NCBI RefSeq assembly: GCF_036327755.1
Contig: NZ_CP109596.1
Span: 930,001-994,000 of the forward strand
Origin: Nocardia sp. NBC_01503
Lineage (GTDB): Bacteria > Actinomycetota > Actinomycetes > Mycobacteriales > Mycobacteriaceae
Length of the DNA stretch: 64,000 nucleotides
Direction of reading: 5' to 3'
A program made the translations under genes and the position numbers. The notes beneath the pieces were generated by a model. It searched no databases, was not told the origin of the DNA, and worked only from the letters and a program-made list of their open reading frames with translations. This document shows, piece after piece, positions 25,247-34,564 of the stretch (positions are counted from its first letter, which is position 1; each line of letters opens with the position of its first letter).

Positions 25247-26080
25247 TCAGCGATTGCGCAGGGTACGAACGGTCAAGGGGGCGAACACGATCGCGACGAG
25301 CAGTGCGGCCGCCAGCGACCAGACCAGATCGCTGCCCGCGCGGCCCTCATCGGCGAGGGTGCGCACGGCGGCCACCAGATGCGAGACCGGGTTGTAGTCC
25401 GAGACGTGCCGAAGCCAGGTGGGCATGGCCTCGACCGGAACCAGGGCGTTCGAGGCGAAGCTCAGGAAGGTCAGCACCAGCATGGACATACCCTGCACCG
25501 CCGCCGGACGGGCCACCGTGACACCGATGAAGGCGAAGATCCAGCTCATGGCGGTGGTGGCGAGTACCACCAACAGTGCGCCGAGCACGAGACCGCCGGG
25601 ATGCTCAGGGCGGTAACCCATCCCGAATCCGACCAGCAGCACCATGAGCGCGGCGATCACATATCTGGTCGCGCCGGAGACCAGCGCACCGGTGACCGGT
25701 GCGGACCGGGCTATCGGCATGGCGACGAAGCGATCGAAGACACCGGACCGGATGTCCTCGGAGAGTTGCACCCCCGTCGCCACCGACGAGGTGAGCACGA
25801 TCTGCACCAGCACACCCGGCACCAGGGTCGGCAGATACGCGTGCAGGCTCCCCGCGATGGCGGTGCCGAACACGTTGCCGAACAGCAGTGGGCCGATGAT
25901 CGGCAAAAGCACCGCGTCATAGAGCAATTGCGGACTGTGCCGGAAAGTCAGCATGCCGCGCTTGGCCATGGTGAGCGATTGCCGCAGCGCCGCACCGGGT
26001 CCGATGTGATGAACGGTGGGCTTGCGCTCGATACGCGGTCGCGATTCGGTGACCACGGAGGTCTCGACGAGGACGGTCAT
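25247..26080 (-). CDS. ABC-2 type exporter permease (DrrB-like)
   Basis: A 277-residue ABC-2 permease with six hydrophobic segments after a ~45-residue cytoplasmic leader. The stretch TSSVATGVQLSEDIRSGVFD is the characteristic DrrB/ABC-2 loop. Its ATG overlaps the stop of the ATPase gene by four bases (ATGA). In mycobacteria DrrABC helps move PDIM-type lipids outward; by analogy this pair likely exports the product of the surrounding glycosyl- and acyltransferases. Confidence 0.88.
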   Translation of the reverse strand: MTVLVETSVVTESRPRIERKPTVHHIGPGAALRQSLTMAKRGMLTFRHSPQLLYDAVLLPIIGPLLFGNVFGTAIAGSLHAYLPTLVPGVLVQIVLTSSVATGVQLSEDIRSGVFDRFVAMPIARSAPVTGALVSGATRYVIAALMVLLVGFGMGYRPEHPGGLVLGALLVVLATTAMSWIFAFIGVTVARPAAVQGMSMLVLTFLSFASNALVPVEAMPTWLRHVSDYNPVSHLVAAVRTLADEGRAGSDLVWSLAAALLVAIVFAPLTVRTLRNR

Positions 26081-27036
26081 GCCGATACCTTTCGGTCCAC
26101 GGAGTGCTGGGTGAGGGCGAGGAAGACCGAGTTCAGGTCGGGCCGATCGACCGCGAAGCCGCGCAGGCGAATTCCGCTGGTGCGGCAGGCGGTGATGACA
26201 TCGGCGGCACTGTCCATGTCCCGCAGCGGGACCGTGAGGGTCGTGGGCGTATCGCCGTGCAGCGGAGTGACTCCCACGATGCGTTCGACCGCCGCGTCGG
26301 CGAGCGGGCGCTGGGCCGGATCGATGAGGTCGATGCGGAGCATCTCCTCGCCGAGAGATGACTTCAACTCGGCCGCTGTGCCTTCGGCGACCACGCTGCC
26401 GTGATCGATGACGGCGATGCGGTCCGCGAGCGCGTCGGCCTCCTCCAGATACTGGGTGGTGAGCAGGATGGTCGCGCCTCGATCGACGAGTTCGCGGACC
26501 ACCGACCACATGCGTTCGCGGGTATGCGGGTCCAGCCCAGTGGTCGGCTCATCCAGAAAGATCAAGGGCGGCAGAGTTATCAGCGTCGCCGCCAGGTCGA
26601 GGCGACGGCGCATACCGCCGGAGAAGGACCCGACTCGGCGGCGAGCGGCGGCGGTCAGCTCGAACTGTTCGAGCAGTTCGTCCGCCCGCTGGGCGGCGGC
26701 GCGGCGGGTCAGGCCGAGTAGCTGACCGAAGAGGCGCAGGTTCTCCACGGCGGTGAGGTTCTCGTCCACCGCGGCGTACTGGCCGGTGAGCCCGATCATG
26801 GAGCGGACGGCGGTCGCCTCGCGTGCCACATCGTGGCCGAAGACGGTGGCGTGGCCGGAGTCCGGGCGCAGCAGGGTGGCGAGCATGCGCACGATGGTGG
26901 TCTTACCCGCACCGTTCGGGCCGAGCAGCCCGAAGACGGTGCCCGCGGTGACCCGCAGATCGACCGTGTCAACGGCGGTGAGTGCGCCGAAAGTCTTTCC
27001 CAGCGACTCTGTTTCGATAGCCAGCTCGGTACTCAT
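26077..27036 (-). CDS. ABC exporter ATPase (DrrA-like)
   Basis: A 319-residue ABC ATPase of the daunorubicin-resistance family: Walker A GPNGAGKTT, signature SGGMRRRLDLA, Walker B LIFLDEPTTGLDP, and the ~90-residue C-terminal extension usual for DrrA. It is the energising partner of the adjacent permease. It overlaps the glycosyltransferase stop and the permease start by four bases each, so the three are made in step. Probable substrate is a lipid or glycolipid, from context. Confidence 0.92.
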   Translation of the reverse strand: MSTELAIETESLGKTFGALTAVDTVDLRVTAGTVFGLLGPNGAGKTTIVRMLATLLRPDSGHATVFGHDVAREATAVRSMIGLTGQYAAVDENLTAVENLRLFGQLLGLTRRAAAQRADELLEQFELTAAARRRVGSFSGGMRRRLDLAATLITLPPLIFLDEPTTGLDPHTRERMWSVVRELVDRGATILLTTQYLEEADALADRIAVIDHGSVVAEGTAAELKSSLGEEMLRIDLIDPAQRPLADAAVERIVGVTPLHGDTPTTLTVPLRDMDSAADVITACRTSGIRLRGFAVDRPDLNSVFLALTQHSVDRKVSA

Positions 27037-28469
27037 CGAGTACCTCCGATCCTGAGGGTCGCCACACCCGTCGGCAGCTCTGCCGAGACGGTCGTAGACG
27101 ATGCTGAATTCGCCTGTGGTGCATCGGAATCGATTTCCGGTGCCGCGTTCAGGGACTCGATGACATCGGCGGCTCGAGCGACGCCGTCATCGCGGAAGCG
27201 CATACCGTAGGCGGATGCCCGCAGCATGACGGTGGGCTCGGTGGCGCGAATCAGGGCCTGCTCCAAGCGATCCGCGGACAACTGCGTGAACGGGAGTGTG
27301 GCCCCGAGTCCGAGCGTCTCCAGTTGGCGTCCCCAGAACGGTTGGTCGGCCTGGACCGAGCAGATCACCGAGGGCACTCCGGCCCGCAGCGCCGCCGCGG
27401 TGGTACCCGCCCCGCCATGGTGGATGGCCACCGCACAGCGCGGCAGTACCGCCCGGTGATCGACCTGCGGCAGCACCGCCGCTCTCGGTCCGATCTCGTC
27501 CGGGAACATGGTGCCGGTCAACAGCACTCGGCGGCCCTGGCTGCGGCATACCTCGCGCACCATGCGCTCCACCGCGACCGGATCGGCGACGGGCATGGAC
27601 CCGAATCCGGCGTACACGGGCGGATCCCCGGCACGCAGCCACTCCGCCAGCAGGCGCGGGATGGCGTCGGTCGAGCCGTGCGAGGACATCGCCGAACCCG
27701 CGCCGGAAACGACCGGGAAACCTGTCACCGGCGAACCGGACAACTCCTCCGCCAGACCCGGGAACAGCTCGATGTCGTACGCCTGCAGAGCGATCCGAGC
27801 CGGTGACCCCGGGCGGATGCTCCCCGATTCGACACCAACCGTTTCGCCTCGGCCGACCGCATCGGCACGGTAGGCGGTGTCGGTCGCCTCGCCGCGGCGT
27901 ACCTCAGCGCCCTTGTCGATGGTCCGGCGGAGCGCGGCGATCTCGGGTGTCAGCGAGCGCGCTCGCGCCCTGCCGAGCAGCTGCCAGCCCAGCTGATTCA
28001 CCGTGCCCGGCAGACGATTCCCCGCTGGGGTGGGAACCACCGGCACGGAGCGATTCGGTTGAATCGGGAAGAAGTGCATGGCCGCCAGGGGAATCCCACG
28101 GGAGCGGGCGATCTCGGCGGCGAGCTCCTCGCAGGCCATGCCGGTGACGAGCACATCCGCGTCCTCGGCGATGGCACGCAAATCCCGTGCCGCCTCGGCG
28201 AATCCGCGACGTTGCAGATCCACCAGGGCGCGCATCCGCTGTACCGGATTCCAGCTGGAGAATCGGCGGTCCTTTTGCTGCGCGCGCAGCAGCTCGCCGG
28301 TGTCGAGCCCGCATGGCACGCCCGAAACCCCGTACCCGGCAGCGAATTCCACCAGATTCGGCGAGACCGCTACCGTCACCCGATGCCCGCGAGCGGCCAG
28401 CTCCCGGCCCAGCAGCGTTCCGGGCTGTGCATCACCCCGGCTGCCCGCGAAGGCCAATAGCACCTTCAC
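27033..28469 (-). CDS. GT1-family glycosyltransferase (lipid/natural-product type)
   Basis: A 478-residue glycosyltransferase of the UGT/MGT type. The N-terminal AFAGSRGDAQPGTLLGRELA is the acceptor-side start, and VAIHHGGAGTTAAALRAGVP is the nucleotide-sugar motif near the C-terminus. Close relatives glycosylate glycopeptidolipids, sterols and macrolides. GTG start, 3 bases after the stop of the PapA-like gene. It is probably the enzyme that builds the sugar part of the exported lipid here. The ~40-residue C-terminal tail after the catalytic fold is low complexity. Confidence 0.88.
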   Translation of the reverse strand: MKVLLAFAGSRGDAQPGTLLGRELAARGHRVTVAVSPNLVEFAAGYGVSGVPCGLDTGELLRAQQKDRRFSSWNPVQRMRALVDLQRRGFAEAARDLRAIAEDADVLVTGMACEELAAEIARSRGIPLAAMHFFPIQPNRSVPVVPTPAGNRLPGTVNQLGWQLLGRARARSLTPEIAALRRTIDKGAEVRRGEATDTAYRADAVGRGETVGVESGSIRPGSPARIALQAYDIELFPGLAEELSGSPVTGFPVVSGAGSAMSSHGSTDAIPRLLAEWLRAGDPPVYAGFGSMPVADPVAVERMVREVCRSQGRRVLLTGTMFPDEIGPRAAVLPQVDHRAVLPRCAVAIHHGGAGTTAAALRAGVPSVICSVQADQPFWGRQLETLGLGATLPFTQLSADRLEQALIRATEPTVMLRASAYGMRFRDDGVARAADVIESLNAAPEIDSDAPQANSASSTTVSAELPTGVATLRIGGTR

Positions 28470-28472
28470 GGC

Positions 28473-30143
28473 TCAGCCCCGCGCCGATACCGGAACCCGT
28501 TGCGAGGCCGCGTTATCAGCGGCGGACGCGACGGCTTCGGCGGGCACCACCGCACACTCCGGCCCTTCCATCGGCGTTCGACCGCTGGCGACCGGTACCA
28601 CTTCGCCGGCGGGCCGCCCCGCCGACCGCTGCCCGGAGACAGCGGGTGCCTGTTCACGCGCCGCCACAGCCGAGGCGAGGACAGGTGCGGCGGGCATCGG
28701 GTCGGGTAGCGCTCTGGACCCGGCGGAGCTGACCTCGCCAACCTCCTCCGATACCGCATCGACGGCGGTCTCCGATTGGGCGAATTCGCGCATGGCGCGG
28801 GTGAATTCGGTGAGGAAGCGGTCCATTTCGTGAGCCGGGAACGCGGCCGGGAAACGGGTGGACAGGCGCAGTCCGTCGGCGGCGCGGACGATCCAGAAGA
28901 AGACCTCGTCACCGGAGTAGGACTCGGCGCGCAGGGTGTGGCCGCGCAGGGATTCGACCAGTTCGTAGTCGGGCAGGACCCGGATATCCAGGAAAGAGAT
29001 GCCGAAGCGCGGGTGGTCGCCGCAGTTCAACAGCTCCAGGGCGCGAGTCCAGGTGGCGTCGTTGGCGACTCGGGAGCGGCGCAGGGTCTTGCGGGTGGAC
29101 TCCAATGCGTTGTCGAGGTTCAGATCCGGGTCCAGGGTGATGTCGATGGGGACGACATTGACGAACCAGCCCATGGATTCGAGCCACTTCAGGTCAGGAC
29201 GGGTGGCGATGGGCATGATCGCCCGCATGGAGATGTATCCGTAAGCCCGCCGGTAGGCAATCGCCAGTGCGGTGAAGACCGCCACCGAGAGGCGATGCCC
29301 GCGCGCGGTGACCATGGTCTCGATCTGCTCGAGTTCATTGAGCGGCAGCAATTTTCGCGAAACGCTGGTCTGCGGCAGCGCCGACGGCGTCCCGCTGCCC
29401 TTGGTAATGGCGGGTTCGAAACGCGGGAGCATGCCGCCGGAGCCGTCCAGGAAGTTCTGCCACAGTCGCACGGCTTCGCAGCCCGGGGTGAGCGTGGCGG
29501 CGGCATCGCGCTCTCGAACCGCGAAATCCGCCGCACTGCCGAATGTTTCGGACTCCCGTACGGGTTCGCCGTTCACGATCGAGCGGTAGAGGGTGCGCAG
29601 CTCCAGAATCACGATCGCCTGCGAATAGGCATCCATGACGGAGTGATCGGCGGCGATCAGCACGGTGAAATCGGGGGTCGCGTGTTCGACCGTGGCGAGC
29701 AGGCAGTGCGGCCACACCAGCGCGGAGAGCCGCTGTTCCAAGGTGTCGCAGAGGTATTCGCTGATCGCTCCGGAGTCGGTGATGCCCGGCACCGGCTCGT
29801 CGGCCACGTCCACCGCCTCCGGAGCGCAGCTCATCCGGCGCGGTTCCGGTCCGCTCGCGGTGTCGAGTGTGGTGCGCAGTCCCTCGTGCCGGGCATGCCA
29901 GCGGCGTACGGTTTCACGCCAATGTTCGGCCTGGAAGGGCGCATCCATTTCGAAGATGGTGCCGATCCAGCGCCCGCGACCGGGGCGAGGATCGTCCGGG
30001 TCGGTGTCCAGGCAATGCCGGACCTGCACGCTGGTGAAGGGTCGTTCGTCGGCGGTCCAATCGTGGTCCGCGCCGAGCTCGGGCCGCCACAGCGTCAATG
30101 TTCCCGGGCGCAGGGCGAATTCGGATAGGTGCGTGTATTCCAT
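28473..30143 (-). CDS. PapA-like condensation-domain acyltransferase with disordered tail
   Basis: A 556-residue protein. Residues about 1-450 form a condensation/PapA fold; the active site reads AADHSVMDAYS, so the catalytic His and Asp are kept but the first His of HHxxxDG is an Asp and the final Gly an Ala. PapA1/PapA3-type proteins add acyl chains to trehalose-based lipids. Residues ~455-556 are Ala/Pro/Val/Ser-rich and look disordered, unlike known relatives. First gene of the five-gene operon; GAGGAC lies before the ATG at 30143. Confidence 0.82.
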   Translation of the reverse strand: MEYTHLSEFALRPGTLTLWRPELGADHDWTADERPFTSVQVRHCLDTDPDDPRPGRGRWIGTIFEMDAPFQAEHWRETVRRWHARHEGLRTTLDTASGPEPRRMSCAPEAVDVADEPVPGITDSGAISEYLCDTLEQRLSALVWPHCLLATVEHATPDFTVLIAADHSVMDAYSQAIVILELRTLYRSIVNGEPVRESETFGSAADFAVRERDAAATLTPGCEAVRLWQNFLDGSGGMLPRFEPAITKGSGTPSALPQTSVSRKLLPLNELEQIETMVTARGHRLSVAVFTALAIAYRRAYGYISMRAIMPIATRPDLKWLESMGWFVNVVPIDITLDPDLNLDNALESTRKTLRRSRVANDATWTRALELLNCGDHPRFGISFLDIRVLPDYELVESLRGHTLRAESYSGDEVFFWIVRAADGLRLSTRFPAAFPAHEMDRFLTEFTRAMREFAQSETAVDAVSEEVGEVSSAGSRALPDPMPAAPVLASAVAAREQAPAVSGQRSAGRPAGEVVPVASGRTPMEGPECAVVPAEAVASAADNAASQRVPVSARG

Positions 30144-30245
30144 ATCGATGTCCTCATCGAATTAGATGCTCAATGGTCGGGGCGTACGGATTTCGTAAAG
30201 ATCCACAACCCTTCTATTCACCTCGAGCGAATTGGAAGCTAATGG

Positions 30246-30650
30246 CTAGTTCGCACCGGAGGAGCCGGCGCCTGCGGCGGCACTGCCCGATCCGAGTGCC
30301 TGTGCGAGCGTGCCGCCCGCCTGCGCGGAACCACTGGCCGCGCCACTTCCGGTGCCGAGCAGCCCGAGAATCGAGCCCGGTCCGGGAACGAGTCCGGCCA
30401 GCGATCCCGCGGCCGAACTGCCGGTGCCGAGTGCGCCCAGCACACCCGCGCCGGTCGCGCTACCGGTGCCGACAGCGGCGGAACCGGTACCGAGCTGCGG
30501 CAACAGGGACTGAGCGCCAGATTTGCCCGCATCGGCGGGAGACGAGGCGCCGTCTCCCGCCGGTGCGGCGGTAGCCAGGGCAGGCGCGATGAATGTCAGT
30601 GCGGCGCCGGTGCATACGGCGGCAACCCGGGTGACGAAACGTGCGTTCAT
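30246..30650 (-). CDS. Small secreted Gly/Ser/Ala-repeat protein
   Basis: A 134-residue protein with a signal peptide (residues 1-29, ending ATAAPAG). The mature part is almost wholly Gly, Ala, Ser, Thr and Leu and repeats LGTGSAA-like heptads (QLGTGSAAVGTGSATG, ALGTGSSAAG, LLGTGSGAASG, ALGSGSAAAG). No catalytic motif. AAAGGAA precedes the ATG. It is followed at 102 bases by the acyltransferase operon on the same strand and could be co-transcribed. Possibly a cell-surface or wall-associated structural peptide; function unknown. Confidence 0.7.
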   Translation of the reverse strand: MNARFVTRVAAVCTGAALTFIAPALATAAPAGDGASSPADAGKSGAQSLLPQLGTGSAAVGTGSATGAGVLGALGTGSSAAGSLAGLVPGPGSILGLLGTGSGAASGSAQAGGTLAQALGSGSAAAGAGSSGAN

Positions 30651-31088
30651 TGCCTGAATTCCTTTCGAACCTTCATCAGTTTGAAGCGGTGCGCCGAAAC
30701 GGCGGCTCGGCTGACGAGCAGTTTGAGAGAGCGGCGGCGACGCTGCCGGGAATGGCGCCGATTCGGGCGCGAACCAAGAACATCACCGTTTCGCGTACTC
30801 CGCAATACAAGTGCTCGCAAACAAATGGTTAACGGAATGTTCCGCGCCATTTCACTGTGCGCCAGGCCACTGCAAAACAAAATTGGCCCGTCATTCACTT
30901 TCACCGGATTTCAGCGCGCGGAATTCGGTGCGGGCGCGCACAATCCGCGCCGCACCGGCACCGGGGTCCGATGCGCGTGCACGCTGGCGACTCGAGTCAT
31001 TGTGCTGTGCGCCACTCTTCGCTAGCCTCCTCTGAGACCAGCTGGTTTCACTCATTCGGCTGGGGCAGGGAATGGAAGGACCTCGACG
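30651..31088. other. Intergenic region with promoter for the secreted hydrolase
   Basis: About 440 bases without a convincing gene, relatively AT-rich around 30780-30900. On the + strand TTGTGC (31000-31005), 17 bases, then TAGCCT (31023-31028) make a plausible housekeeping promoter, and GGAAGGA near 31075 is the ribosome site of the gene at 31089. The left end must carry the promoter of the minus-strand repeat protein. Confidence 0.5.
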
Positions 31089-32099
31089 ATGAGGGTTATG
31101 GCACCGCGGCGCGCCGTCGCGGCGGCACTGGCGGCGGCGACCATGCTCGCCGGATCCTGGACCGCGGTGGCGGCGGCCGATGAACCCGCGCCCGCCGCCA
31201 CCGCGCAGACCGTCTTCGGTGGTGACGGGCCACATCCGGTGTCGACGTCGGTGCGCACCAATCCCTGCCAGGACTCGGTGTACGGGATGATCCAGCACAT
31301 CGCCGTGCACCTGCTCGGCAATCGCGACGATCTGACCTGTACGCAGGCGTTCCCCAATGGCCTGGAGTCCCCGGCGGGCGTGAACACCTACTATCCGGCC
31401 GATATCGCCGACCTCGGCAGTGCGCCGCTGATCGTGCTCACCGGTGGATTCGACTCCAATCCGGGCCAGTACGACCGGCTGGCGCGGCAGTGGGTCAGCA
31501 ACGGGTTCGTGGTGGTGATCGCCTACGAGTGGTTCAACTCGCTGGCATATGTGCCCGCGGCGGCCTTGGCCGTGGCCATGACGACCGATCGCGATCCGGC
31601 CTCTCCGCTGTATCGGCGAATCGATTTGTCGCACACCGTATTCGCGGGCCACTCCGGTGGCGGGCAGGCATCGCTGCAAATCGCCACGCTGCTCCCGCCG
31701 GTGGAGAAGTCCGTCGATCCCGAACTGCATGTGACCGGTGTACTGGCCATTCAGCCCGGTCCGCTGGCGGTGGGCGCGCTCATCAATGTGCCGACGCTAT
31801 TCCTCACCGGCTACAACGATTTCGTGGTGCCGGACTTCGCGTGGGTGCGGTGGTGGCAGTACAACCTGACCTTCAACGCACCCGCCTGGATCGCGAACGC
31901 GCGTGGGGTGAGCCACTTCTCGGTGGTCGACGGGATCGACAACTATCTCTCTGCGGGTACTGCGGTGGCCTGGCTGCGCTATCTGGGATTCGGCGATGAG
32001 ACCGCCAAGAGCTACTTCGTCGGGCCCGACTGGCAGTTGCCCGCCGACCAGACCTACTTCAGTGTCGAGCGCAATGCGCTGGCCAACGAGGTCCGCTGA
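31089..32099 (+). CDS. Secreted alpha/beta hydrolase
   Basis: A 336-residue exported hydrolase (signal peptide ending near VAAADEP). PLIVLTGGFDSNPGQYDRLA is the oxyanion loop region; the nucleophile is in FAGHSGGGQAS; VPTLFLTGYNDFVVPD and GVSHFSVVDG probably supply acid and base. Architecture resembles chlorophyllase/PET-hydrolase-like esterases. ATG 31098 is an alternative start. Only 36 bases separate it from the next secreted hydrolase, so they likely form an operon. Confidence 0.83.
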   Translation: MRVMAPRRAVAAALAAATMLAGSWTAVAAADEPAPAATAQTVFGGDGPHPVSTSVRTNPCQDSVYGMIQHIAVHLLGNRDDLTCTQAFPNGLESPAGVNTYYPADIADLGSAPLIVLTGGFDSNPGQYDRLARQWVSNGFVVVIAYEWFNSLAYVPAAALAVAMTTDRDPASPLYRRIDLSHTVFAGHSGGGQASLQIATLLPPVEKSVDPELHVTGVLAIQPGPLAVGALINVPTLFLTGYNDFVVPDFAWVRWWQYNLTFNAPAWIANARGVSHFSVVDGIDNYLSAGTAVAWLRYLGFGDETAKSYFVGPDWQLPADQTYFSVERNALANEVR

Positions 32100-32135
32100 A
32101 TCATGTTCTCGACGAATACCTTTCGAAGGAAGACC

Positions 32136-33545
32136 GTGAAAATTCGACATTGGCGGCATGGCTTCGGCGCGGCACTGACCAGCACCGCGCTGGCCGCCAC
32201 CTGTACGCTGCTGTCGCCCGTACTACCCACCGCCGCAGCGGATCCCGCCGAATGCGCCGAACCCGCCGGGTCGACTCCTTTCCAGCGTTCGGAGGCCGCC
32301 GATGCCGGATTCGATCCCGCGGTGCTGAACGACGCGCTCGATTTCGGCTCCGGCAAGGGCGCATACGCCATACAGGTGTACCGGCACGGTTGCCTGGTCG
32401 GCGACCGCACCAAAACCGGCAATCTCCCGGCGCCGCTGGCCAGCGCCTCCAAAGGCGTCGCCTCGGTGGCCATCGGGCGGGCGATCACCATGGGCTACTT
32501 CAGCCTCGATGATCCGCTGGGTCGATTCTTTCCTCGGGCCGATCCCGAACACGCCGCGCTGACGGTCCGCCAGGTGCTGAACCAGACCACCGGACTGCAC
32601 TTCAGCTGGGCCGCGGATATCGCCGGTATCGCCACCGATGAGGTACTGCAAACCCTATCCGCTCCTTTGGATTTCGCGCCCGGAACCACCTTCCAGTACA
32701 GCCAGGCCGTGCTCGTCCTGCTCCCCCGGATCGTGGAGATCACCACCGGTCTGGACTTCCAGGACTTCGTCCAGCGAGAACTCATGTCCCCCTTGGGAAT
32801 CGATCGCGGCAACTGGATCTGGCTGCGCGACCGCAGCGGCCATACCGCCGTCAACGGCGGCATGGCCATGCGCGCCGACGATCTCGCGCGGCTGGGCCAG
32901 CTCATGCTCGACAACGGCCGCTGGGGTGATCGGCAACTGATCGACCCCGACTACATTCGCCAGGCCACCGAACCGACCTCCGCCAATGGCGGTTACGGCT
33001 TCCTGTTCTGGCTCAATGCGGGCGACTCCTACAAAACCGCGACGGTCCCCACCGCGAAGGTATTCGACCACGCGATGTTCCCCGGCGCGCCCCGTGACCT
33101 CTACTCCTTCGTAGGCGCACTGGGTCAATTCGTGGCCGTAATCCCCAGCCGAGATATGGTGATCGTCCGCCTGGGCGTCCCCTCGGGTATCGACCCGAAC
33201 AATATCCAGACCTCCCTCGCCGCCGAATCCAATCCGGACAACAAGGAATTCCTCCGCCGGGTAACCGCGGCGGTCTCCGACCAACCGGCCGAACCCTACG
33301 ACGACCCGTACCGCTACGCCGACAACTTCGGCCCGGTAATCGGCTCCCTGGACGACCTGGCCTTCTGGACCGACCCCGCCCAGGTCGCCCAAATCCTTTT
33401 GGGCACAGGCCCATACGCCTCGACCGACTGCAATATCCTGTGGTGCAACGGCAAACTCGTCCCCCAGGACATCTTCGCCGCCACCATCGACACCGCCGGC
33501 CAGCTCGCCGGAGTGCTGTCCGCGCTCGGCAAAGGTCAGCGCTGA
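32136..33545 (+). CDS. Secreted beta-lactamase-fold serine hydrolase
   Basis: A 469-residue protein with an N-terminal signal (ending near PTAAADP) and a class C beta-lactamase/esterase fold. The SxxK motif is SASKG and the second motif YSQ (in place of YxN). Domain ends with DMVIVRLG followed by a ~110-residue tail containing a DCNILWC cysteine pair. Such proteins are esterases, amidases or DD-peptidase-like. GTG 32136 is chosen because GAAGGAAG lies just before it; ATG 32103 would add 11 residues ahead of the signal. Confidence 0.83.
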   Translation: MKIRHWRHGFGAALTSTALAATCTLLSPVLPTAAADPAECAEPAGSTPFQRSEAADAGFDPAVLNDALDFGSGKGAYAIQVYRHGCLVGDRTKTGNLPAPLASASKGVASVAIGRAITMGYFSLDDPLGRFFPRADPEHAALTVRQVLNQTTGLHFSWAADIAGIATDEVLQTLSAPLDFAPGTTFQYSQAVLVLLPRIVEITTGLDFQDFVQRELMSPLGIDRGNWIWLRDRSGHTAVNGGMAMRADDLARLGQLMLDNGRWGDRQLIDPDYIRQATEPTSANGGYGFLFWLNAGDSYKTATVPTAKVFDHAMFPGAPRDLYSFVGALGQFVAVIPSRDMVIVRLGVPSGIDPNNIQTSLAAESNPDNKEFLRRVTAAVSDQPAEPYDDPYRYADNFGPVIGSLDDLAFWTDPAQVAQILLGTGPYASTDCNILWCNGKLVPQDIFAATIDTAGQLAGVLSALGKGQR

Positions 33546-33581
33546 CCGGTCTCGATACCACGAGGTGGGTGAGCGCCTGAC

Positions 33582-33619
33582 TTGACCTTGCCCCCGGGGG
33601 CAGCGTTTACATTCGGTTG
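33582..33619 (+). promoter_or_regulatory. MerR-type promoter with long spacer and central palindrome
   Basis: TTGACC (-35, 33582-33587) and TACATT (-10, 33608-33613) are 20 bases apart. The spacer contains the perfect palindrome TGCCCCCGGGGGCA (33589-33602). A long spacer filled by a dyad is the hallmark of MerR-activated promoters. The expected transcription start coincides with the ATG at 33620, implying a leaderless message. Confidence 0.7.
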
Positions 33620-34564
33620 ATGAGGATTGGTCAACTCGCACAACTGGCCGCGGTGAGCCCGAAGGCGATTCGGCGGTATGAGGCGCTGGGGTTGGTCACA
33701 CCCGCGCGCCATCCCAACGGCTATCGCGAATATGACGACGAGTCCGTTCGGCTGGTCCGCGAAATCCGGGCCTTGAACCGTCTGGGTATCGCGGTGGAGG
33801 AGACGCGGCCCTTCCTCGAGTGCCTGTCATCGGGTGGCGAATTCGTGGATGACTGCCCGGCATCATTGGCCGAATACCGCAGGGCCATAGCCGATTTGAC
33901 CGATCAGATCGCGACGCTGACGGAGCGCAGGGACGAACTTGTTCGTCGGCTGCGTGATGCCGCGCATCGCAATACCGCAGCTCCGACAGTCACATCCACG
34001 CCGAATCTATCGACACTACCCAGCGATATGCCGGAGCCCCAGGATGACGGAGCGGCCGCACATCTGCCCGGGCTGCGAATGCCCGAGCTGACGATGTCCG
34101 ATAGTGCCCGCGCGAGAATCGATCTCGCAACGCTCGGGGGGCGGCGAACCGTCCTCTACCTGTATCCGCTGACCGGTCGGCCCGACACCGATCTCCCCGA
34201 CGGATGGGATGCCCTCCCGGGGGCTCGAGGGTGCACGGCGGAGGCGTGCGGTTTCCGCGACCATCACACGGATCTGATCGCCGCGGGCGCGGATAACGTA
34301 TTCGGCCTCTCGAGTCAATCTTCCGACTATCAAAGCGAAGTCGTCAATCGACTGCGTCTGCCCTTCACCATGCTGTCCGACCCCGAACTGCGCCTCGCAA
34401 ACGCATTATCCCTGCCGACATTCGAGGTCGACGGAACCCGCCTGTACACGCGCCTGACCCTGATCATCCGAAACAACGCGATAGAGCACGTCTTCTACCC
34501 CGCATTCCCCCCGAATCAGCATGCCGAGCAAGTGCTTTCCTGGTTGAAAGAGAACCCGCTGTGA
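33620..34564 (+). CDS. MerR regulator fused to BCP/PrxQ-type peroxiredoxin
   Basis: A 314-residue two-part protein. Residues 1-70 are a MerR winged helix (RIGQLAQLAAVSPKAIRRYE, YREYDDESVRLVREIRALN), 80-115 a coiled coil, about 120-150 a linker, and 150-314 a peroxiredoxin with ARGCTAEACGFRD. C205 is the likely peroxidatic and C210 the resolving cysteine, spaced as in bacterioferritin comigratory proteins. The enzyme may act as its own peroxide sensor. It overlaps the thioredoxin start (GTGA), its probable reductant. The frame has a TTG at 33617 but ATG 33620 is preferred. Confidence 0.88.
   Translation: MRIGQLAQLAAVSPKAIRRYEALGLVTPARHPNGYREYDDESVRLVREIRALNRLGIAVEETRPFLECLSSGGEFVDDCPASLAEYRRAIADLTDQIATLTERRDELVRRLRDAAHRNTAAPTVTSTPNLSTLPSDMPEPQDDGAAAHLPGLRMPELTMSDSARARIDLATLGGRRTVLYLYPLTGRPDTDLPDGWDALPGARGCTAEACGFRDHHTDLIAAGADNVFGLSSQSSDYQSEVVNRLRLPFTMLSDPELRLANALSLPTFEVDGTRLYTRLTLIIRNNAIEHVFYPAFPPNQHAEQVLSWLKENPL

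Noticed and set aside
23834-30143. Non-ribosomal peptide synthetase cluster
   Set aside because: The condensation-fold proteins stand alone with no adenylation or carrier domains, so PapA/WES-type acyltransferases fit better.
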